Assembly (NCBI GenBank): GCA_017301995.1
Contig: JAFLEH010000018.1
Coordinates: 1-64,000, forward strand
DNA: 64,000 nucleotides
Direction of reading: 5' to 3'
Source of the DNA: Verrucomicrobiota bacterium
GTDB lineage: Bacteria; Verrucomicrobiota; Verrucomicrobiia; Verrucomicrobiales; Akkermansiaceae
The position numbers and the translations under genes were made by a program. The notes beneath the pieces were generated by a model, which did not search any database, had not been told where the DNA came from, and was given only the letters and a program-made list of their open reading frames with translations. Of this stretch, positions 24,332 through 34,800 are shown piece after piece (positions within the stretch are counted from its first letter, which is position 1; each line of letters opens with the position of its first letter).

Positions 24332-26659
24332 ATGATGCAAATTACACCTCAATTTTCCCCGGCAAGCCGTTTTCTGGCGCGAGCCGTGGCCCTGCTGTCT
24401 TGTGCGGTGCTGTCCCTCGCCGGCGGCCTGAAGGCCCAGGATTTCGAAGGCAGGACGATCTCCGCCGTGGAAATCAAGTACAACACCACGAAGACGGTGG
24501 ATGAGGCGCGCATCCGGAACCTCATGTCCTCCAAGGCTGGCACAAAGTATGCGGCCGAAAAACTGGACGCTGACGTCAAGGCGTTGTTCGAGTCCGGATT
24601 GGTGGATGACGTGAGAATTCTGGCCGAAGACGCCGGCGAGCAGGTCAAGCTGATCGCCGAAATCACCACCCGCTCGGAGTACATCGCGGTGGGCTTCGTG
24701 GGCAATACGGTTTTCTCCGATGAAAAGCTGGCCAAGGAGTGCAAACTCAAGAGCCGCGGAATCATCAGCGACGCAGTGGTGTTGGAAGCGCGCCGCAGCA
24801 TCGAGAAATACTATCAGGGTTACGGCTATCCGGATGTGACGGTGGAGCATCGGGTCCAGTCCAGCGGCCAGCCAGGCAAGGACGACCTGATTTTCGTGAT
24901 CAACGAAGGATCGAAAAACGAGGTGCGCAAGATCCGCTTCGAAGGCGTTACCGCGTTCACCACCGCCGAGCTGAAGAAGGAAATGAAGACCAAGCCGAAA
25001 AACTGGCTTTCCTGGCTGACCAAGGCCGGACGGTTTGAATCCGACCAGCTTGCCAGCGACCTCGACGCCATTCTGGATTATTACCGCAGCAAGGGTTACC
25101 TGAAGGTGAGCAGCCCCGGCATCCGCCGCGAGCCGGTGGGCGACGGTCGCGTGGACATCGTCATCCCGATCAACGAAGGCGAGAAATTTACCGTGGCGGG
25201 CGTCGGTTTCGGCCGTGTGACCGTGTTCAAGTCCGAGGAACTCTATCCGGCGCTGACCCTGCTGGCCGGCGACGCCTATTCCTCCAAGAAAATGCGCGCG
25301 GACATCACCATGATCCGCAGCTACTACGGATCCCGCGGTTATGCCGACGCCATGGTCACCCCGGACATTCGCGATGCCGGCCCCAATCGGGTTTCCATCA
25401 CCTATCGGGTCACCGAGGGCACCCGTTTCCGCGTGGGCAAGGTAAACATCCAAGGCAACGTGAAGACCAAGGACAAGGTGGTCCGCCGTGAAGGCACCCT
25501 GCAACCGGGCGATTGGTTCAACTCGGTGGAACTCGAAACCACCAAATCCCGCCTGACCAACCTGAACTACTTCTCCGATGTCCAGGTGACCGGCACCCCC
25601 GCCGGCGGCGGCTACCGCGACGTGGATATCCTCGTGGAAGAACGCTCCACCGGCAGCGTGGGCGTGGGCTTCGGTTTCAGCTCGATCGACAGCATCGTGG
25701 GCTTCCTCAATCTGGAGCAGGCGAACTTCGACCTCTTCAATCCCTGGCACTTCACCGGCGGCGGCCAGCGGTTCGGCATGAATCTCCGCCTCGGCAGCGA
25801 GCGCACCGATTTCTCGATGACCTTGGTGGAACCGTGGTTCCTCGACCGCAAGCTCTCCCTCGGCACCGAGCTGTTCTACAACCAATCGACCTATTTCTCC
25901 GATTGGTATGAGCAGAAAAACGTCGGTGGCTCGATCTATCTGCGCAAGCCGCTTACCGAGCGCAGCTCGATCAAGCTCGAATACCGGCTGGAGGAAGTAT
26001 CGGTGGATGTGGAATCCAATACCCCGCCCGCCTCGCTGTTCTGGAACGAAGATGGCGACTATCTCCGCAGCGCGGTGGCGCTCAACTATGTCTATGACAG
26101 CCGCGACAGCCTGATCCAACCGCGCGACGGCCATAAGATCGACGCCGGCCTGACGGTCACCGGGTTGGGTGGCGATGTGGAAACATTCACCTTCTCGCTC
26201 CAAGGCCAGAAATACTGGAACCTGAAGTGGGACTCGATTCTATCCATCAGCGGCGAGCTTGCGTCCGTGGACGGTTCCAACGTGCCGATCTTCGAACGGA
26301 TGTTCCTTGGCGGCGGTCGCACCCTTCGCGGTTTCGAGTTCCGCGATATCGGGCCGCGCGATCCCGCGACCAACGACGTGCTTGGCGGCCAGTCGCTCGG
26401 TTATGTTTCGCTCGAATACAGCGTGCCGGTGATCGAAACCGTCCGCGTGGCGGCCTTCTACGACATGGGCTTCGTCAACGTGGATAGCTGGGATTTCGAT
26501 CCGAGCGATCTCTACGGCGACGTTGGCCTCGGTTTGCGCCTCAAGCTGCCGATCAGCCCGCTGCCGCTGGCGCTCGATTATGCCGTGCCGGTTTTCCAAG
26601 CGGACGAACGCGCGGACAAGGGCGGGCAGTTCAACTTCTATCTGCTCTACCAATACTGA
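24332..26659 (+). CDS. bamA: outer membrane protein assembly factor BamA
   Basis: 775 residues. After a signal peptide (AVALLSCAVLSLAGGLKAQ) come about five POTRA domains (~45-420), for example IEKYYQGYGYPDVTVEH and IRSYYGSRGYADAMVTPDI, then a 16-stranded barrel. The lid-loop 6 signature is present as GGGRTLRGFEFRDIGP (RGF at ~665), and the protein ends in Tyr-Gln-Tyr within a final strand FNFYLLYQY. BamA folds and inserts outer-membrane proteins, so this is a double-membrane bacterium. Starts at 24332 and 24335 are adjacent ATGs. It is divergent from the ABC-F gene and followed by a clear terminator. Confidence 0.95.
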   Translation: MMQITPQFSPASRFLARAVALLSCAVLSLAGGLKAQDFEGRTISAVEIKYNTTKTVDEARIRNLMSSKAGTKYAAEKLDADVKALFESGLVDDVRILAEDAGEQVKLIAEITTRSEYIAVGFVGNTVFSDEKLAKECKLKSRGIISDAVVLEARRSIEKYYQGYGYPDVTVEHRVQSSGQPGKDDLIFVINEGSKNEVRKIRFEGVTAFTTAELKKEMKTKPKNWLSWLTKAGRFESDQLASDLDAILDYYRSKGYLKVSSPGIRREPVGDGRVDIVIPINEGEKFTVAGVGFGRVTVFKSEELYPALTLLAGDAYSSKKMRADITMIRSYYGSRGYADAMVTPDIRDAGPNRVSITYRVTEGTRFRVGKVNIQGNVKTKDKVVRREGTLQPGDWFNSVELETTKSRLTNLNYFSDVQVTGTPAGGGYRDVDILVEERSTGSVGVGFGFSSIDSIVGFLNLEQANFDLFNPWHFTGGGQRFGMNLRLGSERTDFSMTLVEPWFLDRKLSLGTELFYNQSTYFSDWYEQKNVGGSIYLRKPLTERSSIKLEYRLEEVSVDVESNTPPASLFWNEDGDYLRSAVALNYVYDSRDSLIQPRDGHKIDAGLTVTGLGGDVETFTFSLQGQKYWNLKWDSILSISGELASVDGSNVPIFERMFLGGGRTLRGFEFRDIGPRDPATNDVLGGQSLGYVSLEYSVPVIETVRVAAFYDMGFVNVDSWDFDPSDLYGDVGLGLRLKLPISPLPLALDYAVPVFQADERADKGGQFNFYLLYQY

Positions 26660-26677
26660 TCCCTCTCAGGATTCTGG

Positions 26678-26710
26678 CGGGCTCCGGTTGATTCCGGAGC
26701 CCGTTTTCTT
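26678..26710 (+). terminator. rho-independent terminator after bamA
   Basis: CGGGCTCCGG and CCGGAGCCCG form a perfect 10-bp stem around TTGATT, followed by TTTTCTT, starting 18 nt after the bamA stop codon. Confidence 0.85.
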
Positions 26711-26814
26711 GGACGAAGGAGACCTATTCACGGTTGGGTGCCGGTTACGGCCGCGTCCCCGTCTCCGCATCGCTGTAGCCGCAGGTGCCGCGATGGCGTG
26801 GCGGAGCTTCGGGC

Positions 26815-26839
26815 GCCACGCGCTGACGAGCGCGGCTGC
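26815..26839 (-). repeat. extragenic hairpin repeat, GTAGCCGCGCTCGT family (diverged copy)
   Basis: Read on the minus strand this is GCAGCCGCGCTCGTCAGCGC followed by GTGGC, closely matching the three copies at 54183, 54381 and 54550. A further related segment lies at 26774-26802 and another at 27138-27165. Confidence 0.6.
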
Positions 26840-26877
26840 GGAGGATCCAAACGCCGGACGAACCGATAACCCTAGAA

Positions 26878-26910
26878 ACCGCGAATGAACGCGAATGGAC
26901 ACGAATATGG
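26878..26910. repeat. short-period repeat, CGCGAATGAA type
   Basis: Three copies of a 10-bp unit, CGCGAATGAA, CGCGAATGGA and CACGAATATG, in the bamA-downstream spacer. Confidence 0.75.
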
Positions 26911-27000
26911 AATTGAAAATAAGGCGTTCTGACGACCGGGCCGTTCTCCTGGTGGATTGAACCCGAATCCGAGGTTCGAGGTAGTTTGGACGCTCGATTT

Positions 27001-27040
27001 ACCGCTGAAACACTGAGTACCGCTGAATTCGCTGAGTTCC
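27001..27040. repeat. short-period repeat, CGCTGAAACACTGAG type (second copy)
   Basis: CGCTGAAACACTGAGTA, CGCTGAATTCGCTGAGTTCC: the same family as 19080-19117, 8 kb away and on the same strand. The whole 26711-27189 spacer otherwise holds no supported gene. Confidence 0.7.
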
Positions 27041-27189
27041 TTTCTGGGGTAACCGACGATTTCAAGGCCGCATTCGTCCTCGGATCCTGTGGCCGCCATC
27101 GTGTGAAGGTGGCGGAAAGGTGTCACGGAATCCCGGACCACGCGCTGACGAGCGTCGGCCAAGCTTGATACCACAAGACGCGAAGCGTG

Positions 27190-27840
27190 TTACCGTTTCG
27201 CAAACCGGACGAGATCGGGCCGCTGGCGGATCAGGTTTGCCAGCATCCGGTTGCAGTGGTCGTACTTGGTCCGCTTGCTGAGAATTTCCGCGCTACGGTT
27301 GAACGATCCCCACTGAACCACCGTGATTTCGACCTCGCGGCGACCCCAGATGTTCATCAGCTCTTTGTTGGGCTTGTAGATATCGATCGTGCCGGAGGTG
27401 GTCAGCGCGGAGCCGTAATCGTCCACCACGTAAAGGTAGGGCAAGCCGGAGATGCGGAAGACCGTTCCCACCGGATAGAACGACCAATCGGCGGCGGCGC
27501 TGCGCACGCGGTTGGTGTAGCGGAGCGGGGTGCCGGTGGCGTTGCTGCTGCCGAAGATCAGGTGGTCGGCCTCGCTGCAGGTGTAGGCGGTGGTGCGGAC
27601 GAGGCGGGTACGGTCGGCGTAGGTGTACACCGGCATGCCGTGGCGGTCCTTTTGCTTGCTGGCTGCCGAAGCGAGGGTTTTGGCGGACGGCTTGGCAATG
27701 GGGAAACTTTCCGCCGGAGCGAAAAGTCCGCCGCCGCTGCGAATGGCGGATTTGGGTAGAACGGCGAGGCCCGAACTGCCGCAACTGGCAAGCAGAAGCG
27801 CGGCGGCGGAGGCGATGAACGGAAAGAGTCTGGCAGTCAT
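27190..27840 (-). CDS. 3D-domain lipoprotein
   Basis: 216 residues. The start at 27840 gives a lipoprotein signal ending LLLASC (Cys20). The C-terminal half is a 3D (double-psi beta-barrel) domain: VRTTAYTCSEADHL opens it, VGTVFRISG and YLYVVDDYGSA follow, and TIDIYKPNKELMNIWGRR supplies the three-Asp signature. 3D domains occur in MltA-like lytic transglycosylases and spore-resuscitation factors, so a role in peptidoglycan cleavage or cell-wall remodelling is likely. It may instead be an MltA-related fold without activity. Confidence 0.82.
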   Translation of the reverse strand: MTARLFPFIASAAALLLASCGSSGLAVLPKSAIRSGGGLFAPAESFPIAKPSAKTLASAASKQKDRHGMPVYTYADRTRLVRTTAYTCSEADHLIFGSSNATGTPLRYTNRVRSAAADWSFYPVGTVFRISGLPYLYVVDDYGSALTTSGTIDIYKPNKELMNIWGRREVEITVVQWGSFNRSAEILSKRTKYDHCNRMLANLIRQRPDLVRFAKR

Positions 27841-28029
27841 GTTGCGTCGGAAAATGGCGGTGTCGGGGCGGAAAATCGCGCGTCGCACTTGGACGACACC
27901 GGAGGAACTAGGGAAATCACCGGGGGGTGGCAACCCCAAAATGGGGGTGTTAGTCAAGATCTTTCCTGATTGTCACAAGATGTTGATAATCGGGTGCGGC
28001 TGGGCCGCATTTGGTGGTGGCTTGGTGGT

Positions 28030-29292
28030 CTATTCCGGATGGGATGCAGGATCGGGCAGCATCCGCCGGATTTCATCGTCACCGTGGCCGAGTTGCCGGA
28101 GGATGGGTTGGAAGATCTCGCGGTTGTTGGCGTCGCATCCTCCTGAACTGAAGCAGTCTTCGAACACCGATACCCGCTCTTCGGCGGTCATTTGCTTGAC
28201 GAGCAGTGCTTTGCTTCGGTCATACGGACCTCCGGCGGAGTGGGTACTGGCTTTGAGCAGGTTCCCGAGTTTTTCCTCCCGTTCCCCGGGCATCAAAGCG
28301 ATAAAGCGTTCGATGGTTTCCCCGTTCTGCTGTTCTCCCAAGACTCCCCAAGCGTTTTGGTAACGCACCTGGGTTTGGGGCGAACGTTTGGTCAAATCCA
28401 CGAGTGCCTCAGCCGCCTGCTCTGGCGTGGCGTTGGAGCAAAATCCGTCCATGAACTCGGAAACATCATTGCACGGCACAGTCCGTCCCAACATGCACCA
28501 GGCCCGGGCGCCCTCCGGGTCTCGGCGAGCCCATTCCTTGAGCAGGTTTCCCGGAATGACCGCCAGCGACTGGTTGCCGGATGTCAGCGTCTCATGAAGA
28601 TCCGCGAGACCGTCCAGCGCCCTGCGGAAATCGTAATCCTCGGAGAACTTGCCACCCGTCCCGGAAGTCCCGTTGGAGGAAACAAAGGTGCCCAACGTGC
28701 GAAGCATCGTCTCGGCATCCATTGAAACGAGTTTCCCCTGGATTTCATAGGGAATTTCCCAGCGTCCGGTACCCGTGAGGCAGTAGCGGCGGACGAGTTC
28801 CAGCCCCTTCTCGCAGTCCTTGTTGCTGACGGCGACGATGACCTTGTCCAACAGGTCTTTCCGGTCTTTGGGATTTTCGATTCCGTCCGCCCACACCAGC
28901 GCGGCTTCGGGATCCCGCTCGCTCCACGCGGTGAGCAATCGGCCGAGTTGTTCCATCTCCCGGTAGCCAAGCCCGGTGAAACCCGCTCCGCGCGCGATGC
29001 GTTCGATCATCGGGAGGAAATCCGCGGTGGCAATCCCAGCTAGCACTTCGGCTTCCTTGTCCTTTTGGTATTGCGCGTCGGCGAGTTGTTTGAGCAGCCC
29101 ATCGAACCGGGAATTCCGCGTCCCGGCCGCTGCCGCCGGGTGCGGGATTCTATCCGTCCGAGGTTTTGTTGGTGCGGAGACCCATCTTTCATGAGCGTCC
29201 GCCGCAGGGCCGCGGGGACTTCGGATGCCCCAAGCGACGGCGAATCCGATTAGAAAAACCACTCCGTAGGTGATGGAAGACCGGATTTTCAC
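28030..29292 (-). CDS. membrane-anchored hypothetical protein, 420 aa
   Basis: GTG start; MKIRSSITYGVVFLIGFAVA is a signal anchor. After a Pro/Ala linker, the rest is alpha-helical with repeated charged helices such as ALVWADGIENPKDRKDLLDK, LLKEWARRDPEGARAWCMLG and AAEALVDLTKRSPQTQ. WAxxDPExA-type helices recur across residues ~135-290 and resemble helical-repeat proteins abundant in Verrucomicrobia and Planctomycetes. The start codon lies 23 nt after exbD, so it is probably the last gene of the TonB/ExbB/ExbD unit. Function unknown. Confidence 0.7.
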   Translation of the reverse strand: MKIRSSITYGVVFLIGFAVAWGIRSPRGPAADAHERWVSAPTKPRTDRIPHPAAAAGTRNSRFDGLLKQLADAQYQKDKEAEVLAGIATADFLPMIERIARGAGFTGLGYREMEQLGRLLTAWSERDPEAALVWADGIENPKDRKDLLDKVIVAVSNKDCEKGLELVRRYCLTGTGRWEIPYEIQGKLVSMDAETMLRTLGTFVSSNGTSGTGGKFSEDYDFRRALDGLADLHETLTSGNQSLAVIPGNLLKEWARRDPEGARAWCMLGRTVPCNDVSEFMDGFCSNATPEQAAEALVDLTKRSPQTQVRYQNAWGVLGEQQNGETIERFIALMPGEREEKLGNLLKASTHSAGGPYDRSKALLVKQMTAEERVSVFEDCFSSGGCDANNREIFQPILRQLGHGDDEIRRMLPDPASHPE

Positions 29293-29315
29293 GGGTGGAG
29301 CGGAGGGGGCACCAT

Positions 29316-29738
29316 CTACTTCGCATCCGGCAACTTGATGCGGGCGGGAACATCCTTGATCGGGATGCCGGCTTTGATCAGGGCGTCCCAAACGGTGAGA
29401 AGCTGTTCAAGCGGGAGCTTGCGGTCGGCCTCGAGCTCCAGTTTGCGGCCGGGGTTTTGTTTCTGATAGGCGGCGAGGTAGGACTCCAGCAAGCCTTCCG
29501 GCACTTTCAACCCATCCAGCATGACGGTTCCGAAGGCATCGACGGAAATCACCGAGCGCGCGTCGGCCACCTTGTCCGAGGGCACCTCGCGCACGGTGGG
29601 AAGCTCGATTTTGAGCACATTCCGGGGCTTTTTGAACTGCGTGGAAACGATGAAGAAGATCAGCAGGATGAACAGGATGTCGATCATCGGCACGATCGGC
29701 ACCTGGCTGCGGCTGCGGGCGGGGCGGTGGAAATGCAT
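29316..29738 (-). CDS. exbD: biopolymer transport protein ExbD/TolR family
   Basis: 140 residues with one N-terminal membrane helix containing the conserved proton-path Asp20 in VPMIDILFILLIFFIVST and a periplasmic domain (LPLEQLLTVWDALIKAGI) of ExbD/TolR type. It sits 9 nt downstream of the exbB gene. With ExbB it forms the proton-driven motor that energises a TonB- or TolA-like protein. TolR versus ExbD cannot be separated by motif alone; context with a TonB-like gene favours ExbD. Confidence 0.9.
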   Translation of the reverse strand: MHFHRPARSRSQVPIVPMIDILFILLIFFIVSTQFKKPRNVLKIELPTVREVPSDKVADARSVISVDAFGTVMLDGLKVPEGLLESYLAAYQKQNPGRKLELEADRKLPLEQLLTVWDALIKAGIPIKDVPARIKLPDAK

Positions 29739-29747
29739 GGTCGCGCG

Positions 29748-30518
29748 TCAGGAGTTGGCAGAGGCGAGCGCGGGCGGGGTGGAGGTTGGCGCGGGCGGGA
29801 TGGGCGTGGCCGGACCGGAGGGGGGCGTGACCGGACCCGAGGGGGGCGCGGTCTCCTTGTTGAGCACGTGGACGAGGTCGCCCATCAGGCCTTCGAGGCG
29901 GGCGGTCAGCATCTCGATGCGGCGCAGGAAATAGCTGTGGGCAATCACGCAGGGCACGGCGATGGCCAGGCCGAATATCGTGGTGTTGAGCGCCACCGCG
30001 ATGCCGCGGGCGATGGCCACGTGGTCGGTGGTTTCGCCGAGTCCCTCGAAGATGACGACCAGACCCGAGGCCGTTCCCAGCAGGCCTAACAACGGCGCCA
30101 CGGTGATGACCACGTCGAGCACGCCGATTCCGGAGTGGAGGTGGACGGTTTCCTCGCGGGCGGCGGATTCCACCGACTGGGTGATCTCCGTTAGGGATTT
30201 GCCGCGGTGCTTGAGGGCCACCGAGCACAGCCGTGCGAGGGTGCTCCGGCCTTCCTGGAACTGCCGGAGCACGCGCTCGGAACCGCCTTCGCGGAGGCGC
30301 AGTTCGAATGCCTCCACCTCACGGGCGAGGTCGGGCGGGATCACGCGGTTGCGGGCCAGCGAGAGGAGCTTGAAAAGCGCCGCCATGACGCCGATCACGC
30401 AACAGAGTGCGAGCGGGATCATGAACAAGCCGCCGTTTTCAAAAAACGACCAGACGGTCTGGACGGCGGCGGACGGGGACGGCAGGGCGGCGACGAGGTC
30501 GGGCGTGATGGCGGGCAT
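29748..30518 (-). CDS. exbB: biopolymer transport protein ExbB/TolQ/MotA family
   Basis: 256 residues with three membrane helices: GGLFMIPLALCCVIGVMAAL, then the family pair around VLDVVITVAPLLGLLGTASG and VALNTTIFGLAIAVPCVIAH. The APLLGLLGTxxG motif and the Thr in LNTTIFGLAIA are the proton-channel segments. A cytoplasmic helical region lies between helices 1 and 2. The tail is Pro/Thr/Ser-rich and unusual in length for ExbB. The gene lies 24 nt downstream of the TonB-like gene. Confidence 0.9.
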   Translation of the reverse strand: MPAITPDLVAALPSPSAAVQTVWSFFENGGLFMIPLALCCVIGVMAALFKLLSLARNRVIPPDLAREVEAFELRLREGGSERVLRQFQEGRSTLARLCSVALKHRGKSLTEITQSVESAAREETVHLHSGIGVLDVVITVAPLLGLLGTASGLVVIFEGLGETTDHVAIARGIAVALNTTIFGLAIAVPCVIAHSYFLRRIEMLTARLEGLMGDLVHVLNKETAPPSGPVTPPSGPATPIPPAPTSTPPALASANS

Positions 30519-30542
30519 GCGGGGCGGCGGGCGGGTGTTAGG

Positions 30543-31742
30543 TTAGAAATAGAAATTGAAAATCAGTTCGAGGCTTTCGTCCTTGAAATCCCGGCTGAGA
30601 TCGGGCGGCATCGGCGGGATGTCGGCGTCGCGGATGGAGTTGAGCGTGAAACCCTTCTGCTGCTGGCCGGTCTGCATGGTGCCTACGAAATCGACGCTCT
30701 TCACGTTTCCCTTGGCATCCACGAAGAACCGGACGGATAGATAGCCGGGGGTGATGAAATCCCGGTAGCGGACGCAGTTTCGCTGCCATTCCAACTCCAC
30801 CGCGCGACTGATCGCGGCCTGGTAGCGGCCGAGCGGCGAGTCCTCCACATCGAGCGCGCTGCGGCCGGTGCGCGAGATCGATCCGCGAAGTGCCGTCTTC
30901 CGCTGGTGGCCGCGGAACGCCGGTTGGTCGGTGGATGGCTTCGGCGGCGAGGCGGGCTTGGTTTCCTTGATGTCGTCGGCTTTGGGAGGAGCGTCCGGCT
31001 GGCCTTCCTTTGGCATTTCCGGAGGTGCGAGCGTGCGCGGGGCGGGGGGAACATCGGGTTCGGGCTTGGGAACGGGAATGTCCACCGGCTGGGAACTGGT
31101 GGCAAGGCGTTCGGTAGGCGGAGGTGGGACCGGTTTTTCCGCCGTGCCGGGGGTATCGGTCTTTTCGCCGCGCATGGCGGTCTCCGGGGGAGCCGGCGGC
31201 TGCTCGGGTTGCGGCGGCATGGGGGGCGATGGCTGGTCCGGAGCGAGCGGGGAATCCGGCTTGATCTCGCCGTCCTGATAGCGGCTCTCCGTGGTCTCAA
31301 TGTGGCCCTTGTAGAGCGGATCCACGCCGGCCTGGGCCGGTAGGGCGGGGGCGGTGGGATCGGGCGTGGCGTCGCTGGTGGCGCGGGTATTCCGCTCTCC
31401 AATCCGCGAGGCGTTGACCGGAGGATCGGAAATCTGATCGTCGGAGGTGCGGGCGAACCCTTTTGGCACTTCCTCGGGCGGTGCGGGCTCGACCACAGGC
31501 GTCGGAACGGACTCTTTATCCTGAACCAGTTCCGGCGCGATGAAACGCACCGAATCCGCTGCCTGCGGGGGCTGCGGCTTGGGAGTGGGCTGAAACTTCC
31601 GCAGCTCGAGGATCGAAATGCCCGCCACAAGCACCAGCAGGGCGTTCACCGCCAGCGAGAGACCGAACGCGAACGCCCAAAGGCGTCCGTCGTGCCGGTT
31701 GGCTGCGGTGGTGGTGGCGATCATGTCGGCGGCGGGAAACAT
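30543..31742 (-). CDS. TonB/TolA-like energy transducer
   Basis: 399 residues from the ATG at 31742, which has GGGGGA about ten bases before it (31724 is an alternative). An N-terminal membrane helix (LWAFAFGLSLAVNALLVLVA) is followed by ~250 residues rich in Pro, Glu and Lys, the extended periplasmic spacer of TonB-type proteins. The last ~95 residues (RAVELEWQRNCVRYRDFITP, then GYLSVRFFVDAKGNVKSVDF) form a TonB C-terminal fold. It probably links the ExbB/ExbD motor to outer-membrane receptors. The spacer is much longer than in E. coli TonB (239 aa in total). Confidence 0.82.
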   Translation of the reverse strand: MFPAADMIATTTAANRHDGRLWAFAFGLSLAVNALLVLVAGISILELRKFQPTPKPQPPQAADSVRFIAPELVQDKESVPTPVVEPAPPEEVPKGFARTSDDQISDPPVNASRIGERNTRATSDATPDPTAPALPAQAGVDPLYKGHIETTESRYQDGEIKPDSPLAPDQPSPPMPPQPEQPPAPPETAMRGEKTDTPGTAEKPVPPPPTERLATSSQPVDIPVPKPEPDVPPAPRTLAPPEMPKEGQPDAPPKADDIKETKPASPPKPSTDQPAFRGHQRKTALRGSISRTGRSALDVEDSPLGRYQAAISRAVELEWQRNCVRYRDFITPGYLSVRFFVDAKGNVKSVDFVGTMQTGQQQKGFTLNSIRDADIPPMPPDLSRDFKDESLELIFNFYF

Positions 31743-31836
31743 GCTACCGATTCCCCCGAATGGCAACCCGCGATTTGTGGAGACCGTAACAGGCATCCTA
31801 GGCGGCCCGTCACTCGGATCTATCAATACGAAAATG

Positions 31837-34800
31837 TTACCGTGCGAGGACTGACCCCATGTTGCGGGAGGCGGAGAGGGCGACTTTCGAGGGGTCGTAC
31901 ATCGACTCGACCTTGGCGGGCGGGGCCATGGCGTTGCCGGCCAGGGTGCAGCGGGCGAGGTAGCTGATCGAGTAGGTGCCTTTCGCGCTGACGTAGTCCA
32001 GGTAGAACACCGCACGGTCGTCGCGGAGTTCCTTGTGGCTCACATTCCAGGATCCATCACCCTGGCCGGGAGCGATCATCGAGCGCTGGGAGGCGAAGTC
32101 GTTGTTCACCGCCTCGAAAACGGCGGGCAAGGGGTCCTCGATGACGATGTAGCGGGTGTCATCGCTGCCGAGGGTCACGCGCAGGGTCACCTTCACCAGG
32201 TCGCCGACGGCTGGTTCGGTTAGCGTGGAGACGGATCCATCGGCGTTGACCTTTTCATAGAAACGGTCGATCGACATGCCGTTGGAGGCCACTGGTTTGA
32301 GCGGAGCGATGGCCGGCTTTGCGGCAAGACGCAGGCGGACAAAGGCGCGTTGGTCGTTGGAAAGAACCGCCTTGAGATCGGGGCCCAGCGCGAGCGTGCG
32401 CGCCGCGGTGGGCGACTTCGGATCGAGCGTGATGGTCTGCGGTCCTTCGGGGGTTTGGAGGGTTAGATTGGCGGAGGCTTGCGCGGTTTTCTCGAGTTTC
32501 GCATAGCGGGTGATCGCCAGCAGGCCCCAGCCGTTGGCCCAGGTGTTGTTCCAGTGGCCATACGGATTGCGGTCATTGAGCAACCGGTCCAGCAGCGCGA
32601 TGGTTTCCGGGGCGTTGACGTCGATGGTGGCCCAGGCCAGCAGTTTGGTGGCGTTGTCGGTGCCGAAGGGCATCCACCAATCGTCGGAAACCATGATCGG
32701 TTTGTTGGAGGCCAGGATGCTCCGTGCCGTGGCGAGATCGGCAGGCTTACGCGACTGGGCGAAGGCGAGGGCGAGAAACGCGCGGCCGTCGGGGGACAGG
32801 TTGCCGAGGCGGTCGCGGAGGGTGTTCTGATAGGCCGCCTGCGGCTTTCCGGCGAGCGCGAGGAACCACAGGTCGCGGGCGTGGTGGTCGAACTCCCAAA
32901 CGTCTTTGGCGAATGTCATCTTGCGCAATCTCTCGGTTAGGTAATTGGCGAGCTTGGCGATCGCCGCGTCCGGAACTCTGGCACCGCTTTCCTTCGCGAG
33001 GATGAGCCCGATTCCGGCGTAGGAGGAGGTCCAGTCGCTGGCATCGCTTGCGGCCGGCCAGTAGGAGAACGAGCCATTGGCGAGTTGCATGGTTAGCAAG
33101 CGGTCCACGCCGGCCTGAATGGCCTCCGCGGTCTGTTCCTTGGAAACCTTGGCGAACGCGGGAATGACCGTGCGGAGCGGTTCGACGGCGAACCATGGCA
33201 TCATCGAGGAGGTCGTTTGCTCGGCGCATCCGTGCGGGTAATGCAGCAGGTAATCCACCGATCCGCCGATATCCGCCAGCGGGGAGGTGGAGAACTCCAG
33301 TTCCAGCTCGCCGCGCCCTTCGAGGAGCGATTGGTCGAGGTTTTCCAGGAGGTTGCGGCCGGCGCCGGGCTGGTCGAGTTTGACGAACCGGTTTTCGCGC
33401 AGCAGCGGGACCGGATAGTGGACCGGATAGCGGGCGCGCACTGAATCCGATAGAGAGCGGGCGAGCACCGGGGTGAGTTGCGTGTTGGTTAGGGAAACCG
33501 GTTCGGCGTGCCACTCGGAAACCGCCTCGCCGGTGTTTTCCAGCACACTTGGGAAATCCAGGTTCGCCGACGCGCCGGGTGCCAGGGTGACCGTTTGCGA
33601 TTCCTCACCCAAACCGCGGCAAACCGGCGATCCGGTGGCGGCATGGGCCCGATAGGTGATGCGCCAGGTGCCGGTGTAATCGGACGCGTTCTGGACAAGC
33701 AGGCGGGGCGAGATGGTGTCGCCCTGGTTGGCGAACCGCGGGGTTTTCGGTTCGAGCATCAGCGGCTTGTTGGCGATTACCGCGCTCTCCGCGTTGCCGA
33801 AGCGGCTGGCCTTGTGGTGGGCCACGGCGATCACCCGGTAGCGGGTGAGGGTGTCCGGCAGAGTGCAGGTATGGGAAAAGCGCCCCTGCGCGTCGGTGGT
33901 TAGGGCGGGTGCCCAGGTGGCGCACGGGTCGAAGTTCTTGCGGATCAGATCCGCCAGATTTCCAAGCTCTCCGCCGCCGCCGACATCATAGCCCTTCTCG
34001 GATAGAATCTGCATTTCGGGATCTTCGGCGAGGAAAGTCTCGAAAGAAGTTCCGGTGGCCACCTGCAGGTAGCGGACGGTGTGGAAGTGCTTCATCGGGT
34101 CCGGCGTCCGGTAGCCCATCACCGCCAGGGTGCCTTCGTCTTCGGCATAAAGCGTCACCTCGGCGTTGGCGGCCGGTTTGCCATCCGCGAAGGTTACCGT
34201 TCCTCCGAATGTCACCTTGCCGCCGGGGCGGAAGGTGGAAATGTCCTTGGTGAGAGACGAATCCGGCCCGGTGGCGGTTAGTTCGACCTTCAGCCGGTCG
34301 CGGGTGTTGGGTACCTTCAGCCCGCAATACCCGAGCCGGAGTTGCGGCTCCTTGAACTTCCGGCTCGAATCCGCCAAGCCTTTGACAATCAGCACGGAAA
34401 CGCAGGCATACGGCGCGTCGTCGTCGGTGATCGGCACCTCGATGACCGGTTTGTCGGCCTTGAGGGTGACCATGAACGAACGGAGCACCTTTTCGCGCTC
34501 GACGGTGACCAGCGCGGTACCCTCGATCGGCGAGAGCACCAGCAGGCGGGCGGTTTCGCCGGGCTGATAGGAGGACTTCTCGGCCACAAGCTTGACCCGG
34601 AGTCCGTCCTCGTAGAGCCACGGATACTCCTTGGTGCCGTATACATGGAAACAGGTCACGGTGGCGAACGCGCGGCCGGCGGCGTCCTTGCCGCGGACGG
34701 TTAGGAAGTGGCGCCCGGTCGCCTGTGGCGTGATGGTGAGCGCCTGGCCATCGCGCGCGGACGCCGCGGCAGTGATGGTTAGATCAGCGGTGGAAACGGC

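Noticed and set aside
24218..26203. Long leftward open frame upstream of the ABC-F gene
   Set aside because: It is antisense to bamA, whose GC-ending codons keep that frame open; the His/Glu/Gly-rich product looks like a shadow. The GTG at 24217 matches the usual ABC-F N-terminus.
29407..30228. Long leftward frame across exbB and exbD
   Set aside because: Out of frame with both recognised genes and Arg/Pro/His-rich; a shadow.
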